In this document: positions 50,071 to 59,060 of the stretch, one piece after another
Layout of the letters: each line of letters opens with the position of its first letter
How positions within the stretch are numbered: the first letter of the stretch is position 1
DNA from: Arsenophonus sp031446105
GTDB taxonomy: Bacteria; Pseudomonadota; Gammaproteobacteria; Enterobacterales; Enterobacteriaceae
Assembly (NCBI GenBank): GCA_031446105.1
Contig: CP132907.1
Location: forward strand, 620,001-684,000
Length of the DNA stretch: 64,000 nucleotides
Direction of reading: 5' to 3'
Notes under the pieces: generated by a model
Database searches by the model: none
The model's input: the letters and a program-made list of their open reading frames with translations, nothing else
Told to the model about the DNA's origin: nothing
Translations under genes and position numbers: made by a program

Positions 50071-51353
50071 ATGAATCAAAAAAATAATATCAGAAGTATT
50101 TGTGCAAAAATAATTTCAGAAGTAATAGATCAAAAAAAAACATTAAATAATGCACTTTTAAAATATAAAAAAAATCTCTCTGATAAAGATCAAGCACTTT
50201 TACAAGAATTGAGTTTTGGAATACTTCGAGTTTTACCTATTTTACAATGGTATATTAAAAAATTAATAAAAAAATCATTAGACAAAAAAAAACGTATTAT
50301 TAATTATCTGATCATGGTAGGAATTTATCAATTAAATTTTACACGTATTCCATCATATGCTATTTTAAATGAAACCGTAAATGGCGCTGTTTTATTAAAA
50401 AATTCTAAATTAAAAAATTTTATTAATGCAGTTTTAAGAGAATTTCAACGACAAAAAAAAAATTAAATAAAAAGATAAAAAATAAAAAAAATATTCATTT
50501 ACATCCTCATTGGTTATTTAAAAAAATTAAAAAAACTTATCCTTATAATTGGAAAAATATTATTATAGAAAATAATCAAAAACCTCCTATGTGGATAAGA
50601 GTCAATCAATTATATCATTCTACTCAAGATTATTACGAATTACTAAAAAAAAATAATATTTCAGCCAATTTAAGCAAAGATTGTCTTTCTGCAATTAAAT
50701 TAAATCAACCATGCAAGATTAATCAATTACCAGGATTTTATCAAGGTTGGGTAACCATTCAAGATATTTCTTCACAAAAATGTGTTGAAATATTAGCCCC
50801 TAAAAATGGTGAATATATTCTTGATCTCTGTGCTGCACCAGGTGTAAAAACCACTTATATACTTGAGCTAGCCCCAAAATCTTGTGTTATAGCAGTTGAT
50901 ATTAATAAATCACGCATAAAATATATTCAAGATAATCTTAATCGCTTAAAATTACATGCAACTACTATTGTCGGAGATGGATGTTATCCAGAAAAATGGA
51001 TAACATCAGAAAAAAAATTTGATCGTATATTATTAGATGTACCTTGTTCTTCTAGCGGAGTTATTCGTAGACATCCAGATATTAAATGGATCAAAAATCC
51101 TAAAGATATTTTTAATCTAATAAAAATACAATATAAAATTCTTGAAGCTATCTGGCCTTATTTAAAAAATCAAGGTACTCTTGTTTACAGCACTTGCTCT
51201 ATTTTACCGGATGAAAATCAACAACAAATAAAAAAATTTTTTTCTTATCATAAAGATATATCATTTAAAAATGATATATCTTTTTATCAGCAAATATTAC
51301 CCACTAAAAATGGAGGAGATGGTTTTTTTTATGCCGCTTTAATTAAGAAATAA
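50071..51353 (+). CDS. rsmB: 16S rRNA m5C967 methyltransferase RsmB, frame broken at poly-A
   Basis: SAM-dependent methyltransferase of the RsmB/Sun family. The N-terminal NusB-like domain runs in one frame (50071-50466, to residue 131). After a 10-A run at 50453-50462 the frame shifts; reading 11 A continues KLNKKIKN, HLHPHWLFKKIKKTYPYNW and QKPPMWIRVNQLYH without a stop to 51353. The catalytic domain is intact: DLCAAPGVKTTYILE (SAM loop), DVPCSSSGVIRRHPDIKW and YSTCSILPDEN (catalytic cysteines). All parts align with E. coli RsmB in order. Transcriptional slippage at the A run could produce some full-length protein, so I annotate one interrupted gene, not two. If no slippage occurs it is a pseudogene. 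Confidence 0.88.
50453..50462 (+). other. 10-A homopolymer causing the rsmB frame break
   Basis: CAACGAC is followed by ten A and then TTAAATAA. With ten A the frame reads QRQKKN and stops at 50464-50466; with eleven it reads QRQKKKLNKK and continues. Runs of this kind are known in insect endosymbionts to cause polymerase slippage that restores part of the transcripts. Confidence 0.9.
51252..51283 (+). repeat. Inverted repeat inside rsmB
   Basis: AAAGATATATCAT at 51252-51264 pairs perfectly with ATGATATATCTTT at 51271-51283 (13 bp, 6-nt centre), followed by a T run. At protein level it encodes KDISFKNDISF, a short internal repeat not found in E. coli RsmB. It might act as a weak terminator within the message. 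Confidence 0.6.
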
Positions 51354-51402
51354 TATTAAAATTAATATTATTTTATCGAAACATAAATAAAATAAAAATA
51401 AA

Positions 51403-52782
51403 ATGAAAATTATTATTTTAGGTGTAGGACAAGTTGGTGAAACACTTGCAGAAAATTTGGTTGATGAAAATAACGATATTACTATTATTGATATAAATAG
51501 TGAACGTTTACATCAATTACAAAATAAATTTGATCTTAAAGTTATTACTGGATATGGCGCTTATCCAAAAGTTTTAAAAGAAGCGGGTGCTGAAGATGCT
51601 GATATTTTAATTGCTGTTACAAATTCAGATGAAATTAATATGATTGCATGTCAAATTGCTGATTCTTTATTTCATACTCCAAATAAAATTGCTAGAATAC
51701 GATCATCTGAATATATTAAAGAAAAAAAAAAGCTTTTTCTTCCTAATGGCAATATACCAATTAATTATCTGATCTCACCAGAAAAACTTATCATTGATTA
51801 TATTTATAAATTAATTCAATATCCTGGAGCACTTCAGGTTGTTAACTTTGCAAATGATAAAGTTAGTATTGTAGCTGCAAAAGCATATTATGGTGGTTCA
51901 CTTGTAGGTAATTCTTTATCACATATAAAAGAACATTTACCTCACATTCATACACGAATTGTTGCAATATTTCGTCAAGAAAAACCAATAAAACCACAAG
52001 GATCTACTATTATTGAAGCAAGCGATGAAATTTTTTTTGTTGTAGCAACAGAACATATTCTTGCAGTAATGAATGAATTACAACGCTTAGAGAAACCATA
52101 TAAACGCATCATGATAGTTGGAGGAGGTAATATTGGTGCTGGTTTAGCAAGAAAAATAGAAAAAAAATATAGCATTAAATTAATAGAACGAAATCAAGAA
52201 AGAGCCAATGAATTAGTAGAATTATTAGATCATACAATAATTTTTTATGGAAATGCTTCAGATCAAGAATTACTAGCTAAAGAACATATTGAATCAATAG
52301 ATGTTTTTATAGCAGTTACCAATGACGATGAAGCAAATATAATGTCAGCTATGCTTGCAAAAAAAATGGGTGCAAAAAAAGTAATAGTTTTAATTCAACG
52401 CTCTGCTTATGTAGATCTAGTACAAGGAGAAGTAATAGATATTGCTATATCACCTCAACAAGTAACAATTTCAGCACTGCTCAGCCATATTCGTAAAGCT
52501 GATATAATTAATGTTTCTTCTTTACGAAAAGGTATTGCAGAAGCTATAGAAGTTATTGGGCATGGTGACGCAGCTACATCAAAAATAGTGGGAAAAAAAA
52601 TTAAAAATATTAAACTCCCTCCAGGAACAATTATTTGTGCTATTGTTCGTAATGATAAAGTTATTATTGCTGATAACTATCACATTATTGAACAAGGAGA
52701 CCACATAATTATTTTTATAACCGACAAAAAATATGTGCATGAAGTAGAAAAAATTTTTCAACCTAGTCCATTTTTTTTATAA
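51403..52782 (+). CDS. trkA: Potassium uptake regulator TrkA
   Basis: Peripheral NAD(H)-binding subunit gating the Trk potassium channels. 459 residues (458 in E. coli). Two RCK repeats, each with a Rossmann start: MKIIILGVGQVGETLAENL at 1-19 and RIMIVGGGNIGAGLARKIEK near 231-250, each followed by an RCK-C (TrkA-C) domain. No sign of decay. TrkH or TrkG is not in the window. The downstream mscL and zntR of E. coli are missing before rplQ. Confidence 0.97.
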   Translation: MKIIILGVGQVGETLAENLVDENNDITIIDINSERLHQLQNKFDLKVITGYGAYPKVLKEAGAEDADILIAVTNSDEINMIACQIADSLFHTPNKIARIRSSEYIKEKKKLFLPNGNIPINYLISPEKLIIDYIYKLIQYPGALQVVNFANDKVSIVAAKAYYGGSLVGNSLSHIKEHLPHIHTRIVAIFRQEKPIKPQGSTIIEASDEIFFVVATEHILAVMNELQRLEKPYKRIMIVGGGNIGAGLARKIEKKYSIKLIERNQERANELVELLDHTIIFYGNASDQELLAKEHIESIDVFIAVTNDDEANIMSAMLAKKMGAKKVIVLIQRSAYVDLVQGEVIDIAISPQQVTISALLSHIRKADIINVSSLRKGIAEAIEVIGHGDAATSKIVGKKIKNIKLPPGTIICAIVRNDKVIIADNYHIIEQGDHIIIFITDKKYVHEVEKIFQPSPFFL

Positions 52783-53043
52783 TATTTTAATTTTATATAT
52801 ATTTTGTTATTAATTTTTTTTTAAATTAAGTATTTTTTAAAAGTAAAAATTTTAAATAAAAAATAAAATTTATTAAAAAATAATATAATTAATACAAGTT
52901 AATATTTTTTAAATAAAATAATTACATGATACTTTTATAATATATTAAATAATTTTTTATTAAAAGAATTTTTATTAAAATATAAATAAAAATATTTTTA
53001 TATTAACTAAAAAATAAAACAATAAAAATTAATTAAATTTAAT

Positions 53044-53433
53044 TTATTTTTTAATTATATTACCTTTAGATTTAAAAATTCGATCAACCAATTCAATGTA
53101 AGCCATTGGTGCATTATCACCTGTACGGAAACCACATTTCATAATACGCGTATAACCTCCTTGGCGTTTTAAAAAACGAACTCCAAGCTCAAGAAATAAT
53201 TTTTCTACAATTTGATTATCACGAGTACGCGCAAATATTAAACGACGATGAGCTACATTATCAATCTTTGCAAAAGTAATTAATGGTTCAATAGTACGAC
53301 GTAATTCTTTTGCTTTTGACAAAGTTGTTTTTATAATCTCATGAAGAACTAAAGAACCGACCATATTTCGCAACATAGCATGACGATGACTACTATTACG
53401 GTTAAATTTACGACCACTCTTACGATGTCGCAT
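53044..53433 (-). CDS. rplQ: 50S ribosomal protein L17
   Basis: Large-subunit protein; last gene of the alpha operon. 129 residues (127 in E. coli). Starts MRHRKSGRKFNRNSSHRHAM and contains LRRTIEPLITFAKIDN and GGYTRIMKCGFRTGDNAPMA, diagnostic of L17. It follows rpoA by about 40 bp. Confidence 0.98.
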   Translation of the reverse strand: MRHRKSGRKFNRNSSHRHAMLRNMVGSLVLHEIIKTTLSKAKELRRTIEPLITFAKIDNVAHRRLIFARTRDNQIVEKLFLELGVRFLKRQGGYTRIMKCGFRTGDNAPMAYIELVDRIFKSKGNIIKK

Positions 53434-53475
53434 GACCTTACCCTTTTTAACAAAATTTATTAATGTATGATAATT

Positions 53476-54468
53476 TTATTCATCAGCAATACTTTCTGGT
53501 GGCCAATTATCTAAACGCATACCTAAAGATAAACTTCTTGATGCTAAAACATCCTTAATTTCAGTAAGTGATTTTTTACCAAGATTAGGGGTTTTTAATA
53601 ACTCTACTTCAGTGCGTTGTACCAAATCACCAATGTAATGAATAGATTCTGCTTTTAAACAATTTGCGGAACGTACAGTTAATTCTAAATCATCTACTGC
53701 ACGTAATAAAATAGGATCAAATTCTGGCTTTTCATCCTTAACTTCCACTTTATTACCTACATCACGTAAATCAACAAAAGCTTCAAGTTGTTCAGCTAAA
53801 ATAGTTGCTGCTCGACGAATAGCTTCTTCTGGATCAATTGTACCATTTGTTTCTAATTCAATCACTAATTTATCTAAATCAGTACGCTGTTCTACACGAG
53901 TAGCCTCGACATTATAAGCAATACGTTCTATTGGACTATAACATGCATCAACTAATAAACGACCTATTGGACGTTCATATAATTCCGATTGCACTCTAAT
54001 TGCTGCCGGAACATATCCGCGTCCACGTTGTACTTTAATTCGCATATTTATAGAAGCAATTTCATCAGTTAAATGACAAATAATATGTTGAGGTTGAACA
54101 ATTTCTATATCATCATTAGGACTAACATCTGCTGCGGTAACAGGTCCAATACCAGATTTATTTAATGTCAAAATTACTTCATCTTTACTGTATACTTTTA
54201 CGGCTAGTCCTTTTAAATTAAGAAGAATTTCTAAAATATCTTCTTGTACACCTTCTTTAGTACTATACTCATGCAATACACCGTCAATTTCAATTTCTGT
54301 TACAGCACAACCAGGCATCGATGAAAGCAAAATACGACGCAATGCATTCCCAAGAGTATGACCAAAACCACGTTCTAAAGGCTCTAATGTTACTTTGGCA
54401 TGTGTCGCACTAATTTGTTTAATATCAACCAAACTAGGTTTAAGAAATTCTGTTATAGAAGTCTGCAT
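53476..54468 (-). CDS. rpoA: RNA polymerase alpha subunit
   Basis: Dimerises to nucleate RNA polymerase assembly. 330 residues (329 in E. coli). The NTD (about 1-235) includes LEPLERGFGHTLGNALRRIL and KVQRGRGYVPA; after a linker the CTD (about 250-330) keeps the UP-element-binding residues in LTVRSANCLKAE (Arg265 equivalent) and GKKSLTEIKDVL. GAGG site before the ATG. Position between rpsD and rplQ is standard. Confidence 0.98.
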   Translation of the reverse strand: MQTSITEFLKPSLVDIKQISATHAKVTLEPLERGFGHTLGNALRRILLSSMPGCAVTEIEIDGVLHEYSTKEGVQEDILEILLNLKGLAVKVYSKDEVILTLNKSGIGPVTAADVSPNDDIEIVQPQHIICHLTDEIASINMRIKVQRGRGYVPAAIRVQSELYERPIGRLLVDACYSPIERIAYNVEATRVEQRTDLDKLVIELETNGTIDPEEAIRRAATILAEQLEAFVDLRDVGNKVEVKDEKPEFDPILLRAVDDLELTVRSANCLKAESIHYIGDLVQRTEVELLKTPNLGKKSLTEIKDVLASRSLSLGMRLDNWPPESIADE

Positions 54469-54493
54469 TATATCCTCTCTATTCTTCTAAGCT

Positions 54494-55114
54494 TTATTTA
54501 GAATAAAACTCGACGATTAAATGTTCATTAATATCCGCAGATAAATCAGTACGTTCAGGAATACGTTTAAAAACACCTTCCATTTTAGCAGAATTAACAT
54601 CTATCCAATTTGGTTTTTCACGTTGCTCAAAAAGCTCTAAAGCAGCATTAATACGAGATTGTTTTTTTGCTTTCTCACAAATGCTAATAATGTCATTAGG
54701 ATATACCTGATAAGAGGCAATATTAACTACTTGACCATTAACCATAACAGATTTATGATTAACTATCTGACGTGCTTCAGCACGTGTTGCACCAAATCCC
54801 ATTCTATAAACAATATTGTCCAAACGACATTCTAGTAAATTTAATAAATTTTTGCTAGTATTTCCCTTCAATCGCATTGCTTCTTTATAATAATTTCGAA
54901 ATTGCCGTTCTAAAATACCATAAATACGACGAACTTTTTGTTTTTCACGTAATTGAAGACCATAATCAGACAAACGTAATTTACGTGCAGCATGTTGTCC
55001 TGGTGCTTGTTCTAATTTACATTTACTATCAATTGACCGCACATCAGATTTAAGAAAAAGATCTGTACATTCTCTTCGACTAAGCTTAAGCTTAGGACCT
55101 AAATATCTAGCCAT
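54494..55114 (-). CDS. rpsD: 30S ribosomal protein S4
   Basis: Primary 16S rRNA binder and, in E. coli, the translational repressor of the alpha operon. 206 residues, as in E. coli. MARYLGPKLKLSRRE start, LRLSDYGLQLREKQKVRRIYG, and the S4 RNA-binding domain NIVYRMGFGATRAEARQIVNH. No zinc cysteines at the N-terminus, as in enteric S4. Confidence 0.98.
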   Translation of the reverse strand: MARYLGPKLKLSRRECTDLFLKSDVRSIDSKCKLEQAPGQHAARKLRLSDYGLQLREKQKVRRIYGILERQFRNYYKEAMRLKGNTSKNLLNLLECRLDNIVYRMGFGATRAEARQIVNHKSVMVNGQVVNIASYQVYPNDIISICEKAKKQSRINAALELFEQREKPNWIDVNSAKMEGVFKRIPERTDLSADINEHLIVEFYSK

Positions 55115-55150
55115 TTTTTCTCCAAAAAAAAATCTTAAAATATAGCAAAA

Positions 55151-55540
55151 TCAAACACGACGTTTTTTTGGTGGACGACAACCGTTATGGGGTATTGGAG
55201 TTATATCGTTTATATTTGTAATACGAAAACCAGCTGCATTTAAAGCACGAATAGTTGACTCACGTCCCGGACCCGGTCCTTTAACCATAACTTCTAAATT
55301 TTTTATTCCGTATTCCTTTACTATTTCAGCACAACGTTCTGCTGCAACTTGAGCGGCAAAAGGAGTAGATTTACGAGAACCACGAAAACCAGAGCCGCCA
55401 GCAGTAGCCCAACCTAATACATTACCTTGACGATCAGTTATCGTAACAATTGTATTATTAAAAGAAGCATGAATGTGAGCTATACCATCTAAAATTTGTT
55501 TTTTTACACGTTTTCGTAAACGTGCAGATATTTTTGTCAT
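55151..55540 (-). CDS. rpsK: 30S ribosomal protein S11
   Basis: Platform protein of the small subunit, 129 residues as in E. coli. HIHASFNNTIVTITDRQGN, GGSGFRGSRKSTPFAAQ and the C-terminus HNGCRPPKKRRV are diagnostic. Followed closely by rpsD. Confidence 0.98.
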   Translation of the reverse strand: MTKISARLRKRVKKQILDGIAHIHASFNNTIVTITDRQGNVLGWATAGGSGFRGSRKSTPFAAQVAAERCAEIVKEYGIKNLEVMVKGPGPGRESTIRALNAAGFRITNINDITPIPHNGCRPPKKRRV

Positions 55541-55583
55541 TATTTAACATCTCCTTTTCCCTTTTTTTAAAATAAAAAAATAT

Positions 55584-55940
55584 TTATTTTTTTATTAATT
55601 TACGGGGGCCCTTGCAAGTACGTGAATTAGTCTTAGTGCGCTGACCACGAACCGGAAGACCACGGCGATGACGTAAACCACGATAGCAACCAAGGTCAAT
55701 CAGACGTTTGATACTTAAGGTAACTTCACGACGCAAATCACCCTCAACAATATATTTAGCAACTTCTTCACGTAATTTATGAACTTGTTTTTCAGATAAC
55801 TTACTGACTTTAATATGTTCAGCAATACCTGTTTCTACGCAAATCAAACGCGCACGATTTATTCCAATACCATAAATAGATGTTAATGCAATTACAGTAT
55901 TTTTGTGGTCAGGAATGTTAATACCTGCTATACGGGTCAC
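55584..55940 (-). CDS. rpsM: 30S ribosomal protein S13
   Basis: Head protein contacting P-site tRNA, 118 residues as in E. coli. TRIAGINIPDHKNTVIALTS, YGIGINRARLIC, HRRGLPVRGQRTKTNSRT. It starts with GTG after an AGGAG site; E. coli rpsM also uses GTG, which is part of the S4 autoregulatory leader. First gene of the alpha operon proper. Confidence 0.98.
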   Translation of the reverse strand: MTRIAGINIPDHKNTVIALTSIYGIGINRARLICVETGIAEHIKVSKLSEKQVHKLREEVAKYIVEGDLRREVTLSIKRLIDLGCYRGLRHRRGLPVRGQRTKTNSRTCKGPRKLIKK

Positions 55941-56055
55941 TATATACTCCTAAAATTTATTTTTACACCTTTTACTAAAAAATATTTTTAGTATAAAAAT
56001 TTTATTATAAAGATTAATAAAAATCTTAGCCAAACTTTTTAAAAAATATTTTTTA
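55941..56055 (-). promoter_or_regulatory. rpsM leader with possible S4 control hairpin
   Basis: 115 nt between rpmJ and the GTG of rpsM. A 9-bp stem with 3-nt loop lies at 55973-55993 (TACTAAAAA / TTTTTAGTA), about 33 nt from the start, and AAGATT/AATCTT arms lie further upstream (about 56000-56020). In E. coli this leader folds into the pseudoknot bound by S4. Homology of the fold is not shown; primary sequence is not conserved. Confidence 0.3.
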
Positions 56056-56172
56056 TTAACCTTGACGTTGTTTATGTCTAGGTTCAACACTACAAATTAC
56101 ACGAAGACTGCCTTTTCGTTTAATAATTTTACAATTACGACATATTTTTTTAACGGAAGCTCTAACTTTCAT
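56056..56172 (-). CDS. rpmJ: 50S ribosomal protein L36
   Basis: 38-residue zinc-ribbon protein, last gene of the spc operon. MKVRASVKKICRNCKIIKRK, then GSLRVICSVEPRHKQRQG. The zinc ligands Cys11, Cys14, Cys27 and His33 are all present, so this is the C+ form. Read directly from the minus strand; ATG at 56172, TAA at 56056. Confidence 0.97.
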   Translation of the reverse strand: MKVRASVKKICRNCKIIKRKGSLRVICSVEPRHKQRQG

Positions 56173-56212
56173 TTTTAAACTCTTAACTCATAAATAAAAC
56201 AAAAAAAATTAA

Positions 56213-57541
56213 TTATTTTCCTTTAAGATTTGCTTTCTTTAATGCAGATTCATATTGACTGGACATTATAAGAGTTTGTACTTGAGACATAAAATCCATA
56301 ATTACAACTACAACAATCAAAAATGAAGTACCACCAAAATAAAACGGAACATTTATTGCATCACGCATAAATTCTGGTATTAAACAAATAAAAGTAATAT
56401 ATAAAGAACCAACCAATGTTAAACGTGTCATTATTTTATCAATATATTTAGATGTTTGTTCTCCAGGTCGAATTCCAGGTATAAATGCACCAGATTTTTT
56501 AAGATTATCTGCTGTTTCTCTTGGATTAAAAATTAATGCTGTATAAAAAAAACAGAAGAAAATAATTGCAGATGAATAAAGTAATACATATAAAGGTTGC
56601 CCTGGTTGTAAATAAATTGATATAATGGCCAACCAACCCCAACCTGTTCCGTCACCAAACCAGGAAACTATTGTACCAGGAAATAATATAATACTAGAAG
56701 CAAAAATTGCAGGAATAACGCCTGCCATATTTATCTTTAATGGTAAATGTGTGCTTTGTGCAGCAAACATACGTCGACCTTGTTGACGTTTTGCATAATT
56801 TACAACTATGCGACGCTGTGCTCGTTCCATAAAAACAACAAAATAAGTTACAAAAAATATTAAAAATAAAATCAGTAATAATGGGAAAAAATGCAAATCA
56901 CCTTGTCTAACTTTTTCAAAAGTATTGGCTATTGCTGGTGGTAATCCAGCTACTATACCAGCAAAAATAATAATTGAAATTCCATTTGCAATACCTTTTT
57001 CAGTAATTTGTTCACCCAACCACATTAAAAACATAGTTCCTGTAACCAAACTAATAACAGCTATAAAATAAAAAGAAATATCTGGATTAAAAACTAATCC
57101 ATGCATACCATTCATGTTCGGTAAACCTATTGCAACTCCAATAGATTGAAATATTGCCAATATTAAAGTCCCATAACGTGTATACTGATTGATCTTACGT
57201 CGACCAGATTCACCTTCTTTTTTTATTTCTGCTAATCTTGAATTTATTACAGTAAATAATTGAACAATAATTGATGCTGAAATATAAGGAACAATACCTA
57301 ACGCAAAAATAGAAGCACGACTAAGTGCACCACCAGAAAACATATTAAACATCTCAATAATGGTGCCTTTTTGTTCTTGAAATAATTTAGTTAAAACTGC
57401 AGCGTTTATTCCTGGAATAGGAATAAAAGAACCAATACGAAAAACAATCAGTGCTACAATGACAAAAAAGATTCTACCTTTTAGCTCGCTGATTCCAGCT
57501 TTAGAACTTTGAAAATCTAAACCTAATTTTTTTTTCAGCAT
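56213..57541 (-). CDS. secY: Protein translocase subunit SecY
   Basis: Channel subunit of the Sec translocon, 442 residues (443 in E. coli), ten membrane helices. FIPIPGINAAVL (plug region follows), NMFSGGALSRASIFALGIVP, YISASIIVQL, ERAQRRIVVNYAKRQQGRRM (cytoplasmic loop C4) and NPRETADNLKKSGAFIPGIRPG (loop C5, SecA/ribosome contact). Located between rplO and rpmJ in the spc operon. Confidence 0.98.
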   Translation of the reverse strand: MLKKKLGLDFQSSKAGISELKGRIFFVIVALIVFRIGSFIPIPGINAAVLTKLFQEQKGTIIEMFNMFSGGALSRASIFALGIVPYISASIIVQLFTVINSRLAEIKKEGESGRRKINQYTRYGTLILAIFQSIGVAIGLPNMNGMHGLVFNPDISFYFIAVISLVTGTMFLMWLGEQITEKGIANGISIIIFAGIVAGLPPAIANTFEKVRQGDLHFFPLLLILFLIFFVTYFVVFMERAQRRIVVNYAKRQQGRRMFAAQSTHLPLKINMAGVIPAIFASSIILFPGTIVSWFGDGTGWGWLAIISIYLQPGQPLYVLLYSSAIIFFCFFYTALIFNPRETADNLKKSGAFIPGIRPGEQTSKYIDKIMTRLTLVGSLYITFICLIPEFMRDAINVPFYFGGTSFLIVVVVIMDFMSQVQTLIMSSQYESALKKANLKGK

Positions 57542-57548
57542 CTATAAT

Positions 57549-57983
57549 TTATTCCTCAATTTTTCCACCAATAGCTTCAATAACATTCTTTGCACCTTTA
57601 GTTACACAAATACCACTTACGGTTATTGGGTAATTAATTTTACCAGATAGAATAATTTTTGCATATTTTATATGAATACCAATTATATTAGCAGATTTTA
57701 ATGTACTTAAATTAATAATATTTCCTTTAACTTTAGTGACATCCGATAAACGCACTTCTATTGTTTTTTTTGCTTTTCGTGAAAGAAAACCAAATTTTGG
57801 TAAACGACGATATAAAGGCATCTGACCACCTTCAAAACCACGGCGAATACTGCATCCAGAACGAGATTTTTGACCTTTATGACCTCTTCCAGCAGTCTTT
57901 CCTAAACCAGAACCAATACCACGACCTACACGTTTTGATGCATGTTTAGCGCCTTCAGCTGGAGATAAAGTATTTAAACGCAT
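57549..57983 (-). CDS. rplO: 50S ribosomal protein L15
   Basis: 144 residues as in E. coli. MRLNTLSPAEGAKHASKRVG, GRGIGSGLGKTAGRGHKGQK and RRGFEGGQMPLYRRLPKFGF are diagnostic. It lies 7 bp from secY and 3 bp from rpmD. Confidence 0.98.
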   Translation of the reverse strand: MRLNTLSPAEGAKHASKRVGRGIGSGLGKTAGRGHKGQKSRSGCSIRRGFEGGQMPLYRRLPKFGFLSRKAKKTIEVRLSDVTKVKGNIINLSTLKSANIIGIHIKYAKIILSGKINYPITVSGICVTKGAKNVIEAIGGKIEE

Positions 57984-57986
57984 TTA

Positions 57987-58169
57987 CTATTTTTCCTTAA
58001 CTTCAACCATGTATTTTACTAAATTTATCATCCCTCTAATAGCCAATGTATCCTCACGTTTTACACTATGACCGATATGACGCAAACCTAAACCGATTAA
58101 TGTTGCTTTATGTTTTGATAAACGACCAATAGCACTTTTTACTTGTGTAATTTTAATATTTTTATTCAT
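57987..58169 (-). CDS. rpmD: 50S ribosomal protein L30
   Basis: 60 residues (59 in E. coli). IKITQVKSAIGRLSKHKATL and GLGLRHIGHSVKREDTLAI match L30. Starts 3 bp after rpsE. Confidence 0.97.
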   Translation of the reverse strand: MNKNIKITQVKSAIGRLSKHKATLIGLGLRHIGHSVKREDTLAIRGMINLVKYMVEVKEK

Positions 58170-58172
58170 AAT

Positions 58173-58679
58173 TTATTCGTTACCAAAAATTTCTTTAATA
58201 GATTTACCACGCTTAGATGCAATCATTTTTGGAGACTTCATATTTACTAAAGCATTAATAGTGGCACATACAACATTAATTGGATTAGTTGAACCATAAG
58301 TTTTAGCTAATACATTATGTATGCCTACCACCTCTAATACAGAACGCATGGCACCTCCAGCGATAATACCAGTACCATCATAAGCTGGTTTCATAAAAAC
58401 ACGAGAGCCAGTATAAGCACCTTTTATAGAATGATACAATGTACCGTTATTAAGAGCAATATTTTTTATATTTCTACGAGCTTTTTCCATTGCTTTTTGA
58501 ATTGCAGATGGCACTTCACGTGCTTTCCCGTATCCAAAACCAACACGACCATTGCCATCACCTACAACAGTTAAAGCAGTAAAACTAAAAATACGTCCAC
58601 CTTTAACAGTTTTTGATACACGATTTACTGCAATTAATTTCTCTTGTAATTCACCAAGTTGTTTTTCAAAATGAGCCAT
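58173..58679 (-). CDS. rpsE: 30S ribosomal protein S5
   Basis: 168 residues (167 in E. coli). VNRVSKTVKGGRIFSFTALT (decoding-fidelity and spectinomycin loop), GDGNGRVGFGYGKAREVPSA, and the C-terminal fold with NVLAKTYGSTNPINVV. Loop residues look wild type. Confidence 0.98.
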   Translation of the reverse strand: MAHFEKQLGELQEKLIAVNRVSKTVKGGRIFSFTALTVVGDGNGRVGFGYGKAREVPSAIQKAMEKARRNIKNIALNNGTLYHSIKGAYTGSRVFMKPAYDGTGIIAGGAMRSVLEVVGIHNVLAKTYGSTNPINVVCATINALVNMKSPKMIASKRGKSIKEIFGNE

Positions 58680-58697
58680 TATAATAAACCCTTTAAT

Positions 58698-59051
58698 TTA
58701 AAAATGAAGTCCTGTTTCACGAGCAGAATCTGCTAATTCTTTAATTCGACCATGATATTTAAATCCAGAACGATCAAAGGATACTTTTTTTATACCTCTT
58801 TTTAATGCTCTTTCTGCAATAAATTTTCCGACTATGATTGCAGCTTCTTTATTGCCAGTATACTTCACTTTTTTATTGATAATTTTTTCTGTAGTGGAAG
58901 CAGTGACTAAGGTATTATTATTTTTTGATTTAATAATTTGTGCATAAATATGACGAGAAGTACGGTGTACAGTTAATCGTGTCGCATTTAATTTATATAG
59001 TTTAGATCTAGTTCTTGTTCTTCGACGAATACGGGCTATTTTTTTATTCAT
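58698..59051 (-). CDS. rplR: 50S ribosomal protein L18
   Basis: 117 residues as in E. coli; 5S rRNA-binding protein. TRLTVHRTSRHIYAQII near 24-40 and KVSFDRSGFKYHGRIKELAD near the end. The N-terminus is arginine-rich. Confidence 0.98.
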   Translation of the reverse strand: MNKKIARIRRRTRTRSKLYKLNATRLTVHRTSRHIYAQIIKSKNNNTLVTASTTEKIINKKVKYTGNKEAAIIVGKFIAERALKRGIKKVSFDRSGFKYHGRIKELADSARETGLHF

Positions 59052-59060
59052 AAAATCAAC

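Noticed and set aside
50589..51353. Second half of rsmB as an independent gene
   Set aside because: Homology continues upstream of this ATG without a stop as far as the poly-A run, so it is the same gene in another frame.
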